Origin: Burkholderia sp. SRS-46
Lineage (GTDB): Bacteria > Pseudomonadota > Gammaproteobacteria > Burkholderiales > Burkholderiaceae
Reading direction: 5' to 3'
DNA: 64,000 nucleotides
Assembly: GCF_004343775.1 (NCBI RefSeq)
Contig: NZ_PTXL01000008.1
Span: 372,001-436,000, forward strand
Shown here: positions 45,746 to 54,506 of the stretch, piece by piece
How the letters are laid out: the number at the start of each line of letters is the position of its first letter
Position numbering within the stretch: position 1 is the first letter of the stretch
The notes under the pieces: generated by a model
What the model saw: the letters and a program-made list of their open reading frames with translations, nothing else
The model's database searches: none
What the model was told of the DNA's origin: nothing
Program-made: the position numbers and the translations under genes

Positions 45746-47643
45746 TGGCACACGCACTCACCGCGCGCGACGACATCGCGCATCCCGCCCCGGACACGCA
45801 GCAGAAGGACCTGCTGCGCTTCATCACCTGCGGCAGCGTCGACGACGGCAAGAGTACGCTGATCGGCCGCCTGCTGTACGAGTCGAACATGCTGTTCGAC
45901 GACCAGCTGACGCAGCTCGAAGCCGATTCGAAAAAGCTCGGCACGCAAGGCGGCGAACTCGATTTCGCGCTGCTCGTCGACGGCCTGTCGGCCGAGCGCG
46001 AGCAAGGCATCACGATCGACGTCGCGTACCGCTTCTTCGCGACCGCGCGGCGCAAGTTCATCGTCGCCGACACGCCCGGCCACGAGCAGTACACGCGCAA
46101 CATGATCACCGGCGCGTCGACCGCCGACCTCGCGGTGATCCTGGTCGACGCGCGCAAGGGCGTGCTCACGCAGACGCGCCGCCACAGCCACCTCGTCGCG
46201 CTGATCGGCATCAAGCGTGTCGTGCTCGCGATCAACAAGATGGATCTGGTCGACTACGACCGCGCGGTGTTCGAACGCATCGACGCCGACTACCGCGCGT
46301 TCGCCGCCGAACTCGGCCTGGCCGACATCGTCAGCATCCCGCTGTCCGCGCTGCGCGGCGACAACGTGATCGCGGCGGGCGCGCGGATGCCGTGGTACGA
46401 CGGCCCGACGCTGATGCAGCATCTCGACGACCTGCCGCTCGCCGCGCGCGTCACGCGCGACGAACCGTTCCGGTTGCCCGTGCAGTGGGTCAACCGTCCG
46501 CACCTGAACTTCCGCGGCTACGCGGGCAGCATCGCATCGGGCGAGATCCGCGTGGGCGAGCGCGTGCGCGTGCTGCCGTCCGGCAAGGAAAGCCGGGTCG
46601 CGACGGTGATCACGCAAAGCGGCGAAAGCGACGTCGCGCGCGCGGGCGACGCGGTGACGCTCACGCTCGCCGACGAGATCGACATCAGCCGCGGCGACAT
46701 GATCGCGCGCGCCGACGCGCCGCCCGAGGTCGCCGACCAGTTCGAGGCGACGCTCGTGTGGATGCACGACGAACCGCTGCTGCCGGGCCGGCCGTATCTC
46801 GTGAAGCTCGGCACGCAGACGGTCGGCGCGACCTGCGCGACGCCGAAGTACAAGGTCGACGTGAACACGCGCGAGCATCTCGCCGCGCGCACGCTCGCGC
46901 TGAACGAAATCGGCGTGTGCAACCTGAGCCTCGACCGGCCGGTCGCGTTCGACCCGTACGCGCGGAACCGCCATACGGGCGGCTTCATCGTGATCGACCG
47001 CTTCACCAACGACACGGTCGGCGCGGGGATGCTGCACTTCGCGCTGCGCCGCGCGCACAACGTGCACTGGCAGGCGGTCGACGTCGACCGGGCCGCGCGC
47101 GCCGCGCAGAAGCGCCAGACGCCGCGCATCGTGTGGCTGACCGGGTTGTCCGGCGCGGGCAAGTCGACGATCGCGAACCTCGTCGAGCAGCGGCTGCACG
47201 CGCTCGGCCGGCACACCTACCTGCTCGACGGCGACAACGTGCGGCACGGGCTGAACCGCGACCTCGGCTTCACCGAAGCCGACCGCGTCGAGAACATCCG
47301 GCGCGTCGCGGAGGTCGCGCGGCTGATGGTCGATGCGGGGCTGATCGCGCTCGTGTCGTTCATCTCGCCGTTCCGCGCGGAGCGCGACATGGCGCGCGCG
47401 CTCGTCGGGCCCGGAGAGTTCGTCGAGGTGTTCGTCGACACGCCGCTCGCGGTGGCCGAGGAACGCGACCCGAAGGGGCTCTACCGGAAAGCGCGGCGCG
47501 GCGAGCTGAAGCACTTCACCGGCATCGATTCGCCATACGAAGCACCCGAGCGGCCGGAGCTGCGCATCGACACGCTCGCCGAGACGCCGGACCAGGCAGC
47601 GGCGCGCATCGTCGCGTACCTGCTGCGCGAGCACGACGCCTAG
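45745..47643 (+). CDS. cysNC: bifunctional sulfate adenylyltransferase GTPase subunit / APS kinase (CysNC, NodQ-like)
   Basis: A 632-residue fusion. The N-terminal EF-Tu-like GTPase has G1 GSVDDGKST (30-38), DTPGHEQ (109-115) and NKMD (164-167), followed by the beta-barrel domains of CysN. From about residue 455 an APS kinase begins. Its P-loop GLSGAGKST is at 467-475, followed by [57 protein letters not shown] and [20 protein letters not shown]. The protein carries sulfate activation through to PAPS, the sulfotransferase donor. This architecture is that of rhizobial NodQ. The APS kinase repeats the activity of the stand-alone cysC at 21830. Confidence 0.96.
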   Translation: MAHALTARDDIAHPAPDTQQKDLLRFITCGSVDDGKSTLIGRLLYESNMLFDDQLTQLEADSKKLGTQGGELDFALLVDGLSAEREQGITIDVAYRFFATARRKFIVADTPGHEQYTRNMITGASTADLAVILVDARKGVLTQTRRHSHLVALIGIKRVVLAINKMDLVDYDRAVFERIDADYRAFAAELGLADIVSIPLSALRGDNVIAAGARMPWYDGPTLMQHLDDLPLAARVTRDEPFRLPVQWVNRPHLNFRGYAGSIASGEIRVGERVRVLPSGKESRVATVITQSGESDVARAGDAVTLTLADEIDISRGDMIARADAPPEVADQFEATLVWMHDEPLLPGRPYLVKLGTQTVGATCATPKYKVDVNTREHLAARTLALNEIGVCNLSLDRPVAFDPYARNRHTGGFIVIDRFTNDTVGAGMLHFALRRAHNVHWQAVDVDRAARAAQKRQTPRIVWLTGLSGAGKSTIANLVEQRLHALGRHTYLLDGDNVRHGLNRDLGFTEADRVENIRRVAEVARLMVDAGLIALVSFISPFRAERDMARALVGPGEFVEVFVDTPLAVAEERDPKGLYRKARRGELKHFTGIDSPYEAPERPELRIDTLAETPDQAAARIVAYLLREHDA

Positions 47644-47674
47644 CCGCGACGCGCGAACGCCTGGCCCGCGCCGC

Positions 47675-47691
47675 CTACTCCGTTCGGATGA
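47675..47691. promoter_or_regulatory. copy 4 of the dyad, upstream of the LuxR gene
   Basis: CTACTCCGTTCGGATGA, 67 bp upstream of the LuxR-type regulator start in the short gap after cysNC. It keeps the TCCG-NN-CGGA core and matches 12 of the 15 fixed consensus positions. Confidence 0.55.
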
Positions 47692-47757
47692 CGCGGGCCG
47701 CCGGCGGATCCGTATGCTCGACCGGGCCCCCTCATTCCGATCAAGGAGACTGCGAGC

Positions 47758-48954
47758 ATGCGGACCGCCGTTCCGTCCGACGCCCACCCCGGCACCGCCG
47801 CGCCCGACTGCTTCGACGACGCGGCGTGGTCGGCGCGCGACCTCGGCGCGTGGCTCGCCCTCGTGTATCGCGGGCCGACCGAGGCGACGCCGTGGGCCGG
47901 CTTTCTCGAGGCGATCCGCGCGCAGCTCGACGCGAGCTTCACGACGCTCGTGCTGCGCAGCCCGGGCAGCGCGCGGCGCGGCCTGATCATCAACGCGTCC
48001 GCGCACGGCCCGCTGCTGCCGGGCGAGCCGTCGTACAGCGAGCAGTTCTATGCGCTGTGCCCGTTCCTCGACCAGCCCGCCGGCGAAGTGTTCACCGCCG
48101 ACGCGCTGTTCGGCGATGCCGCGTGGCGCGCGCACGATTTCTACCGCGCGTACCTGCAGCCGCTCGACCTGCGCTACGTGCTCGGCGCGAACCTGCGCGG
48201 CGAGCACGGCGTCGAATGCGCGTTCTTCGTGAGCCGCGCGCATCGCGGCCGCGATTTCGACACGGCCGAACGCGCGCGGGTCGCGGTGCTGCTGCCGCAC
48301 CTGCAGCGCGCGGTCGAGCTGCACGCGGCGCTCGACGTGCTCGACGCGGAGCGCGCGCTGTATGCGGGCACGATCGACCGGCTCGACGTCGGCACCGCGA
48401 TCGTCGACGAGGACGGCCGCGTGCTGAAGCGCAACCGCATCGCGGAGCGCCTGTTCGAGCGGCAGGACGGCCTGTGCCTGCGCCAGGAGCGGCTGCACGC
48501 GTCGTGCCCGCTCGACGAGCGCCGGCTGCAGAAGGCGCTCCAGGCCGCGCTCGAGCACTACCGCGCGGGCGCGCTCGGCCGCATCGAGGCCACCACGCTG
48601 GCGCGCAGCGGCGGCGCGATGCCGCTCAACGTGCTGCTGCGGCCGCTCGCGCCCTATCGCGGCGCCGACGACCGGCGGCACCGGCCAGCCGTCGCGGTGT
48701 TCGTGCGCGACCCGACCTCGTCGCCGCAGACCTCGCGCGACATGCTGCACAAGCTGTTCCGCCTCACGCCGATGGAGACCGAGATCGCGCTGCTGCTGGT
48801 CGACGGCCTCACGCTCGACGAAGCCGCCGCCGCGACCGGCATCACGAAGAACACCGCGCGCGCGCACCTGCGCGGGATCTTCGCGAAGACGGGGGCGACG
48901 CGCCAGGCCGTGCTCGTGAAGACGCTGCTCAACAGCGTGGTGTCGATGGCCTGA
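47758..48954 (+). CDS. LuxR-type HTH transcriptional regulator
   Basis: A 398-residue regulator. Its C-terminal GerE/LuxR helix-turn-helix is FRLTPMETEIALLLVDGLTLDEAAAATGITKNTARAHLRGIFAKTGATRQAVLVKTLL. The N-terminal 330 residues include a PAS-like region around LDVGTAIVDEDGRVLKRNRIAERLFERQDGLCLRQERL; there is no autoinducer-binding domain or phospho-acceptor domain I can see. AAGGAG lies 9 nt before the ATG. It follows cysNC by 114 bp and has the locus dyad upstream, as do both arms of the sulfation locus, so it is the likely regulator and probably autoregulated. Confidence 0.88.
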   Translation: MRTAVPSDAHPGTAAPDCFDDAAWSARDLGAWLALVYRGPTEATPWAGFLEAIRAQLDASFTTLVLRSPGSARRGLIINASAHGPLLPGEPSYSEQFYALCPFLDQPAGEVFTADALFGDAAWRAHDFYRAYLQPLDLRYVLGANLRGEHGVECAFFVSRAHRGRDFDTAERARVAVLLPHLQRAVELHAALDVLDAERALYAGTIDRLDVGTAIVDEDGRVLKRNRIAERLFERQDGLCLRQERLHASCPLDERRLQKALQAALEHYRAGALGRIEATTLARSGGAMPLNVLLRPLAPYRGADDRRHRPAVAVFVRDPTSSPQTSRDMLHKLFRLTPMETEIALLLVDGLTLDEAAAATGITKNTARAHLRGIFAKTGATRQAVLVKTLLNSVVSMA

Positions 48955-48990
48955 CGCGCGCGGCCCGGCGGTTGACGCTTTGCCGCCGAG

Positions 48991-49127
48991 ATGTCATACG
49001 TCACAAGACATTAAATCCACCGCCTTTGGCCCATCAACCCGCGCTGACATCAGGAAAATCACGGATTCCCGGGTAAACCCGTGACCCGGAGCTCCGCGTC
49101 GAAGCGTAACATGTCATACGACGACAT
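48991..49127. promoter_or_regulatory. paired ATGTCATACG sites upstream of the MFS gene
   Basis: ATGTCATACG occurs at 48991-49000 and again at 49111-49120. Each is followed by GACAT, giving dyads ATGTC-N11-GACAT (48991-49011) and ATGTC-N7-GACAT (49111-49127). The style is that of GntR-family operators. The second lies 59 bp before the chosen MFS start. Confidence 0.45.
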
Positions 49128-49185
49128 ACTACTTAGGACGCACTCGGCGCCCGAACCGCCTGCCGCATCCCGACCGGAGACACCC

Positions 49186-50553
49186 TTGACCACGCCCTCG
49201 CCCGCCCTGGCCGGCCGCGACCCGCTCGCGTCCGCCGTCTCGAAAGTGAAATGGCACGTGCTGCCGCTCGTGCTGATCATGTTCATCGCCAACTACATCG
49301 ACCGCGTGAACGTCGGCTTCGTCGACCGCCACCTGGAAGCGTCGATCGGCATCGGCGCCGCCGCCTACGGGCTCGGCGCGGGGCTGTTCTTCGTCGGCTA
49401 CGCGCTGTTCGAAGTGCCGTCCAACCTGCTGATGCAGCGCTACGGCGCGCGCGTCTGGCTCGCGCGCATCATGGCGACGTGGGGCATCGTCGCGGCCGCG
49501 ATGGCATTCGTGTGGAACGACACGTCGTTCTACGTGCTGCGCTTCCTGCTCGGCGCGGCCGAGGCCGGCTTCTTCCCCGGCGTCGTGCTGTACCTGTCGC
49601 AATGGCTGCCGCCGCAGGCGCGCGGCAAGGCGATGGCGATCTTCCTCGGCGGCTCCGCGTTCGCGTCGGTGCTGTCGGGCCCGGTGACGGGCGCGCTGCT
49701 GTCGATCCACGGTTTCGGGCTGCAGGGCTGGCAGTGGATGTTCCTGATCGAAGGCCTGTTCTCGGTCGCGCTGTGCGGCGCGAGCTGGCTGCTGCTGAAA
49801 TCGCACATCCGCGACGCGACGTGGCTCACGGCCGACGAGCGCGCGGCGCTCGAACGCGCGCTCGACGACGAGCGGGCGGCCCGCGACGTGCGTTCGCACG
49901 CGCACGCGCCGCGCTTCGCGCTGCTCAGGGATCCGCAGATCGCGCTGTTCTGCTTCCTGTATTTCTCGATCCAGCTGACGATCTACGCGGCGACCTTCTG
50001 GCTGCCGACGATCATCCGCAAGATGGGCGGCCTCACCGATTTCCAGGTCGGGCTCTACAACACGATTCCGTGGATGATCGCGATCGGCGCGATGTACGGC
50101 TTCGCGGTGCTGTCGTCGAAATGGAAGCATCCGCAGCGCTGGCTCGCGTTCGCGCTCGTGCTCGCCGCGTGCGGGCTGTTCGCGTCGACGTCGCACGACC
50201 CCGTCTGGTCGTTCGCGTCGATCTGCTTCGCGGCGCTCGGCTTCAAGGCCGCGTCGTCGCTGTTCTGGCCGATCCCGCAGGGCTACCTCGACACGCGCGT
50301 CGCCGCGGCCGTGATCGCGCTGATCAACTCGGTCGGCAACCTCGGCGGCTTCGTCGCGCCGACGGCATTCGGCTATCTGAAGCAACATACGGGTTCGATC
50401 ACGGGCGGGCTGTACGCGCTCGCGATCGCTTCCCTCGTCGCCGCGCTCGCCGCGCTGTTCGCCCGCACGCACCGGCGCAGCGATCCGCCGCGCGGCAAGC
50501 CGGCCGACGAGCCCTTCACGTCTTCCCCGCTGCTGCGCCATGCCGAACACTGA
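49186..50553 (+). CDS. MFS transporter, anion:cation symporter family (sugar-acid/tartrate type)
   Basis: A 455-residue MFS protein. VLIMFIANYIDRVNVGFVDRHLEASIGIGAAAYGLGAGLFFVGYALFEVPSNLLMQRYGARVWLARIMATWGIVAAAMAF is diagnostic of the ACS family (TtuB, glucarate and phthalate transporters). A TTG start at 49186 is chosen because GGAG lies 6 nt upstream. The in-frame region back to 49081 contains operator-like repeats and poor protein sequence. The next gene overlaps by 14 bp and encodes a lactonase-type propeller, so uptake of a sugar acid or lactone is the likely job. Confidence 0.85.
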   Translation: MTTPSPALAGRDPLASAVSKVKWHVLPLVLIMFIANYIDRVNVGFVDRHLEASIGIGAAAYGLGAGLFFVGYALFEVPSNLLMQRYGARVWLARIMATWGIVAAAMAFVWNDTSFYVLRFLLGAAEAGFFPGVVLYLSQWLPPQARGKAMAIFLGGSAFASVLSGPVTGALLSIHGFGLQGWQWMFLIEGLFSVALCGASWLLLKSHIRDATWLTADERAALERALDDERAARDVRSHAHAPRFALLRDPQIALFCFLYFSIQLTIYAATFWLPTIIRKMGGLTDFQVGLYNTIPWMIAIGAMYGFAVLSSKWKHPQRWLAFALVLAACGLFASTSHDPVWSFASICFAALGFKAASSLFWPIPQGYLDTRVAAAVIALINSVGNLGGFVAPTAFGYLKQHTGSITGGLYALAIASLVAALAALFARTHRRSDPPRGKPADEPFTSSPLLRHAEH

Positions 50554-51592
50554 TCGCCGCCTGACCGTCATCGTCTCCAACGCCGCCGACGGCAACCTCG
50601 CCACCTTCTCGCTCGACGCAGGCGGCCAGCTCGCCCCGCTCACCCGCCATCCGGCCGGCGACGTCGTGATGCCGCTCGCGCGCCCGGCCGACGGCACGCA
50701 ACTGTACGCGGCGACGCGCGGCGAACGGCCGGCGCTCGTCACGTTCGACGTCGCGCCACGCACCGGCGCGCTGGCCCGTGTCGCGTCGGCCGCGATCGAC
50801 GCGAGCCTCGCGTACCTGACGCTCGACGGCAGCGGCCGCTGGCTGCTCGGCGCGTCGTACGGCGGCCATTCGCTGAGCGTGTACGAGGCCGCGCGCGTGC
50901 GCGCCGGCGACGGCGTGCCGCTGCAGGTGATCGGCGGGATCCCGAACGCGCATGCGGTGATCGTGTCGCCCGACGACCGTTTCGCATACGTGAGCTCGCT
51001 CGGCTCCGATCGCATCTTCTGCTTCGAACTGGTCCACGACATGCGCGGGATCCGCGCGGTCGAGCATGGCGAAGCCCGCGTCGAACGCGGCTTCGGGCCG
51101 CGCCACCTGCGCCTGACGCGCGACGGCCGCACGCTCGTCGCGGTCGGCGAATTCGAGGCGCGGCTCGCGGTGTTCGCGCGCGATCCCGACAGCGGCCGGC
51201 TCGACGACGCGCGCACCACGCCCCGCCCGGCCGCGCTCGCGACGCTCGCGGCGGGCCATGCGCGACCGCCCGCGCCGGCCGAGCCGGCCGTGTGGGCGGC
51301 CGACCTGCAGCTCACCCCCGACGCGCGCTTCGCGTACGTGTCGGAGCGCACCACCAGCCAGCTCGTCTGCTACCGCCGCCACGCGGACGGCACGTTCGCC
51401 TTTGCGCATGCGACGGCGACCGAGACGCAGCCGCGCGGCTTCGCGATCGATCCGTCGGGGCGGTTTCTCGTCGCGTGCGGCGAGCAGTCGGAATACGTAT
51501 CGGTGCATGCGATCGCGCCCGACGACGGCGCGCTGTCGCTGCGCGCGCGCGTGAGCGGCGGGCGCGGCGCGAACTGGGTCGAGATCGTGTGA
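50540..51592 (+). CDS. beta-propeller lactonase family protein (6-phosphogluconolactonase-like)
   Basis: A 350-residue seven-bladed propeller of the Pgl/YbhE lactonase family. It shows RRLTVIVSNAADGNLATFSLDAGGQLAPL, GIPNAHAVIVSPDDRFAYVSSLGSDRIFCFEL, GFGPRHLRLTRDGRTLVAVGEFEARLAVF and the end TQPRGFAIDPSGRFLVACGEQSEYVSVHAI. There is no signal peptide, so it is cytoplasmic and different from the YVTN protein at 477. It overlaps the MFS gene by 14 bp and would hydrolyse a lactone brought in by that transporter. Confidence 0.87.
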   Translation: MPNTDRRLTVIVSNAADGNLATFSLDAGGQLAPLTRHPAGDVVMPLARPADGTQLYAATRGERPALVTFDVAPRTGALARVASAAIDASLAYLTLDGSGRWLLGASYGGHSLSVYEAARVRAGDGVPLQVIGGIPNAHAVIVSPDDRFAYVSSLGSDRIFCFELVHDMRGIRAVEHGEARVERGFGPRHLRLTRDGRTLVAVGEFEARLAVFARDPDSGRLDDARTTPRPAALATLAAGHARPPAPAEPAVWAADLQLTPDARFAYVSERTTSQLVCYRRHADGTFAFAHATATETQPRGFAIDPSGRFLVACGEQSEYVSVHAIAPDDGALSLRARVSGGRGANWVEIV

Positions 51593-51647
51593 GGCGATGC
51601 GGCCGACAAAGCCGCCAGCAACGCGGCGCATGCGCGCCGCCTGCCGC

Positions 51648-52685
51648 TCAGCGCCGTTCGCTCGGCGCCACGCCGGTCCAGCGCTTGAATGCGCGCGTGA
51701 AATTCGCGCGATCCGTATAGCCGACCCGCGCCGCGATCTCGTCGACCGGCAGGCGCGTACCTTCGAGCAGGCGCAGCGCGTCGCGCAGGCGGATCTCGTC
51801 GAGCAGCGCCGAGTAGGTCGCGCCGTATTCCGCCAGCTTGCGCTTCAGCGTGCGTGCCGACACGTGCAGTTCGCGCGCGACGTCGTCGACCGACGGATAG
51901 CCGTGCGCGCCGCAGATCAGCAGGTTGCGCACCCGCTCGACGACGCTCTCCGCATAGCCGAGCCGGGCGAGCTCGGCCTCGCACTGCTGGACGATCATCT
52001 GCGCGGTCTGCGCGTTCGCGGTGCCGATCGGCTCGTCGAGCAGCGCGGCGTCGCAGCGGATCCGGTTCGCGCTCGCGCCGAAGTGGCAGCGCGGCAGCCG
52101 CGCGCGATACGCGTCGAACCACGGCGGCTCGGGCCATTCGAAATGCAGCTCGGCGCGCGACTTGAGCGTGCGCCCTGGCGCCGGCTCCAGCAGCGAGTTG
52201 AACAGGATCGCCGTCTCGACCAGGAAGTTCTCGACCGCGAACTGCCGCAGCCGGCCGAGCGGAAACGCTTCGAGCACGTCGATCTGCGCGGTGCCGTCGA
52301 ACTGCGCGAGGCGCACCGAGAAGAACGGCACGCGGGTCGGCAGGTAGCGGATGCCGAGCTGGATCGCCTCGCCGAGCGTCGCGCAGCTCATCAGCCCGAA
52401 ACCGATCAGCCCCGATTTCGTCAGGCTGCTGCGCAGGCCGATCTCGATCGCGATCGACGGATCGTCGGTGGCGTCGAGCAGGTTGAACACGATCGCCGCC
52501 TGCTGCAGCGGCGTGATCCGCGCGTCCGGCTGCGCGAGCCGCTCGCGCGCGATGCCCGAGCCGGCCAGGATCCGCCCCGCGTCGATCCCGCGCTCCTCGG
52601 CCAGCATCAACATGAACAACGCATACGCGGACGACACCGTCGCCTTGTTCAGCTGGCGCGCGGCGTCCGGGGCTGACAGGGCCAT
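51648..52685 (-). CDS. AraC-family transcriptional regulator
   Basis: A 345-residue AraC regulator of the OruR/ArgR-like group with an arabinose-binding-type N-terminal domain (RITPLQQAAIVFNLLDATDDPSIAIEIGLRSSLTKSGLIGFGLMSCATLGEAI). The C-terminal double HTH is SVDDVARELHVSARTLKRKLAEYGATYSALLDEIRLRDALRLLEGTRLPVDEIAARVGYTDRANFTRAFKRWTGVAPSERR. The start at 52685 (MALSAPDAARQ) has GGAG 7 nt upstream. It is divergent from a fatty-acid desaturase gene and is its likely regulator; three 9-bp direct repeats lie between them. Confidence 0.92.
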   Translation of the reverse strand: MALSAPDAARQLNKATVSSAYALFMLMLAEERGIDAGRILAGSGIARERLAQPDARITPLQQAAIVFNLLDATDDPSIAIEIGLRSSLTKSGLIGFGLMSCATLGEAIQLGIRYLPTRVPFFSVRLAQFDGTAQIDVLEAFPLGRLRQFAVENFLVETAILFNSLLEPAPGRTLKSRAELHFEWPEPPWFDAYRARLPRCHFGASANRIRCDAALLDEPIGTANAQTAQMIVQQCEAELARLGYAESVVERVRNLLICGAHGYPSVDDVARELHVSARTLKRKLAEYGATYSALLDEIRLRDALRLLEGTRLPVDEIAARVGYTDRANFTRAFKRWTGVAPSERR

Positions 52686-52757
52686 GCGGCGACTCCGGGA
52701 CGATTTGTGCGGATTGTAGCGACCGCTGGCCCGGGAAGACACATGGGCGCGACTCTA

Positions 52758-52784
52758 GACGCTCTCGACGCTCTCGACGCTCTG
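52758..52784. repeat. three 9-bp direct repeats in the AraC/desaturase divergent region
   Basis: GACGCTCTC, GACGCTCTC and GACGCTCTG in tandem. Position between an AraC gene and its divergent neighbour suggests regulator half-sites, though simple slippage is possible. Confidence 0.5.
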
Positions 52785-52911
52785 GTCGCAATGACCCGAA
52801 ATGACACCACCCTTGGCACCGGCGGCCCTCGCCCCGCGCCCGCCGCGCGCCTATCCTTGTCGCATCGGCATTGCGCCCCACTGCCCCACTCTTTCGCAGG
52901 AACCCCGGTCG

Positions 52912-54012
52912 ATGAGCCAGCCCGCCCGTGTCACCTTCCGCAACGACGCGGAGAAAGTCGCCTACGTACGCCGCGAGGTCAACGCGGCGAGCGACGCGAT
53001 CCGCGCGCGCTTTCCGCTGCTCGACCGCCAGAACCTCGTCGGCGGGGGCGTGATGGCCGCGAGCGTGGCCGCGATGCTCGCGATCGCGTGGCTATACGCG
53101 CGCGGCACGCTCGCGTGGTACGTCGCGCTGCCGCTCGCCGCGTTCGCGACGTCGCTGATCCACGAGCTCGAGCACGACCTGATCCACCTGATGTACTTCA
53201 AGAAGACGCCGTGGGCGTACCACCTGATGATGGCGCTGTGCTGGCTCGCGCGGCCCGGCACGATCAACCCGTGGACGCGGCGGCGCATGCACCTGCATCA
53301 CCACAAGGTGTCGGGCGGCGAATCGGATCTCGAGGAGTTCGGCATCACCAACGGCGAGCGCTGGGGCATGAAGCGCCTGCTGATGCTCGCCGACGGGATG
53401 CTCGCGGTCGTGCTGCGCCCGGCCGCGATGCGCCGCAAGGTGACGCAGTACGTCGCCGCGCAGCCCGTGCAGGACGCGGCCGAACGCGCGCAGCTGCGCG
53501 TCGAGCAGGTGTCGTCGTACATGCCGGTCGGGCACCTGTACTACGCGCTGTGGCATGCGTTCATCGTCTACCACGCCGGCCTGTTCGCGCTGCACGCGTT
53601 CGGCTGCGCGGTCGCGGTGCCGGCCGTCGTCACGCGCGCGATGCAGGGGGTCGATTTCCTCGCGGTGGTCTGGCTCGGGCCGAACTTCGTGCGCAGCTTC
53701 TGCATCAATTTCGTCAGCTCGAACATGCACTACTTCGGCGACATCGACTCGCGCAACGTGATCCAGCAGACCCAGGTGCTCAACCCGTGGTGGATGCTGC
53801 CGTTCCAGCTGTTCTGCTTCAACTTCGGCAGCACGCACGCGATCCACCATTTCGTGGTGCGCGACCCTTTCTATATCCGCCAGCTCACCGCGAAAACCGC
53901 GCATGCGGCGCTGCGCGAAGCCGGCGTGCGCTTCAACGACGTCGGCACGTTCGCGCGCGCGAACCGCTGGGGGCCGTATCGCCCGGGAAACGGCGCCCGG
54001 GCCGAGTTGTAA
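52912..54012 (+). CDS. membrane fatty acid desaturase
   Basis: A 366-residue integral-membrane di-iron desaturase. The three histidine boxes are HELEHDLIH (84-92), HLHHH (127-131) and HAIHH (309-313). Hydrophobic segments flank them (GVMAASVAAMLAIAWLYARGTLAWYVALPLAAFATSL, ALWHAFIVYHAGLFALHAFGCAVAVPAVV). It would introduce a double bond or hydroxyl into an acyl chain or related lipid. The start at 52912 (MSQPARVTF) has AGGA about 10 nt upstream; in-frame codons back to 52801 are proline-rich and unlikely. Divergent from an AraC gene. Confidence 0.88.
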   Translation: MSQPARVTFRNDAEKVAYVRREVNAASDAIRARFPLLDRQNLVGGGVMAASVAAMLAIAWLYARGTLAWYVALPLAAFATSLIHELEHDLIHLMYFKKTPWAYHLMMALCWLARPGTINPWTRRRMHLHHHKVSGGESDLEEFGITNGERWGMKRLLMLADGMLAVVLRPAAMRRKVTQYVAAQPVQDAAERAQLRVEQVSSYMPVGHLYYALWHAFIVYHAGLFALHAFGCAVAVPAVVTRAMQGVDFLAVVWLGPNFVRSFCINFVSSNMHYFGDIDSRNVIQQTQVLNPWWMLPFQLFCFNFGSTHAIHHFVVRDPFYIRQLTAKTAHAALREAGVRFNDVGTFARANRWGPYRPGNGARAEL

Positions 54013-54506
54013 CAGAAACCGTAACCAGCGGTAATCCTTTCCTGTTCAAGCGATACCTGAAGCATGCCGCGCGACGCACCAGCGCCGCGCGGCATCGCGC
54101 GTTTGCCCGCCTATTCCTCTGCACTTACGTGCTGTTACGCGGTATACATCTCGTTACCTTCGCAAAAATCCCGCTCGGTTAAAGTCGGCTTCCAATTGAT
54201 TTAAATCATCAGATTTAATAATCGATTGGTCTAATTAATAACAACATTGCTCTCTCCATCAGCCCGGCGCGCGGCGAATGTGTGCGACGGCGGAGAGTTG
54301 GCGGCGTCCAAAGCCGCCACGCGTTCGGCTCTGCTGGTGACACGGCAGGCCCGTCGAACGTCGCTTGTTGAATCCCTTGATTGCAGCTCCGAATGCCCCA
54401 GCGCGCGGTCTCGCCGCGCGCACAGGTTCGTTGCGGCGTTGTGTCGGGGGGGTGCCGCCGGTTGCCGCGCAACCGTCACTCGAATCTCTGAACAAGGAAC
54501 AATCCG
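54013..54506. other. intergenic region with AT-rich segment upstream of the GH114 genes
   Basis: About 490 bp without a credible gene. The segment 54185-54245 is strongly AT-rich and may be the promoter of the GH114 gene. The remaining 260 bp would be a long leader containing GC-rich hairpins near 54300-54320 and 54400-54421. No riboswitch family was recognised. Confidence 0.5.
54196..54209. promoter_or_regulatory. FNR/ANR-like box
   Basis: TTGATTTAAATCAT matches the FNR/ANR consensus TTGAT-N4-ATCAA at nine of ten fixed bases and contains the 12-bp palindrome TGATTTAAATCA. It lies in an AT-rich stretch 300 bp before the first GH114 gene. Confidence 0.45.

Noticed and set aside
45736-48867. 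1043-codon open frame antisense to cysNC and the LuxR gene
   Set aside because: Spans two real genes and their gap; composition is that of antisense noise.
52700-52720. Partial resemblance to the sulfation dyad upstream of the AraC gene (GACTCCGGGACGA)
   Set aside because: Lacks the second half-site with correct spacing; not counted as a fifth copy.
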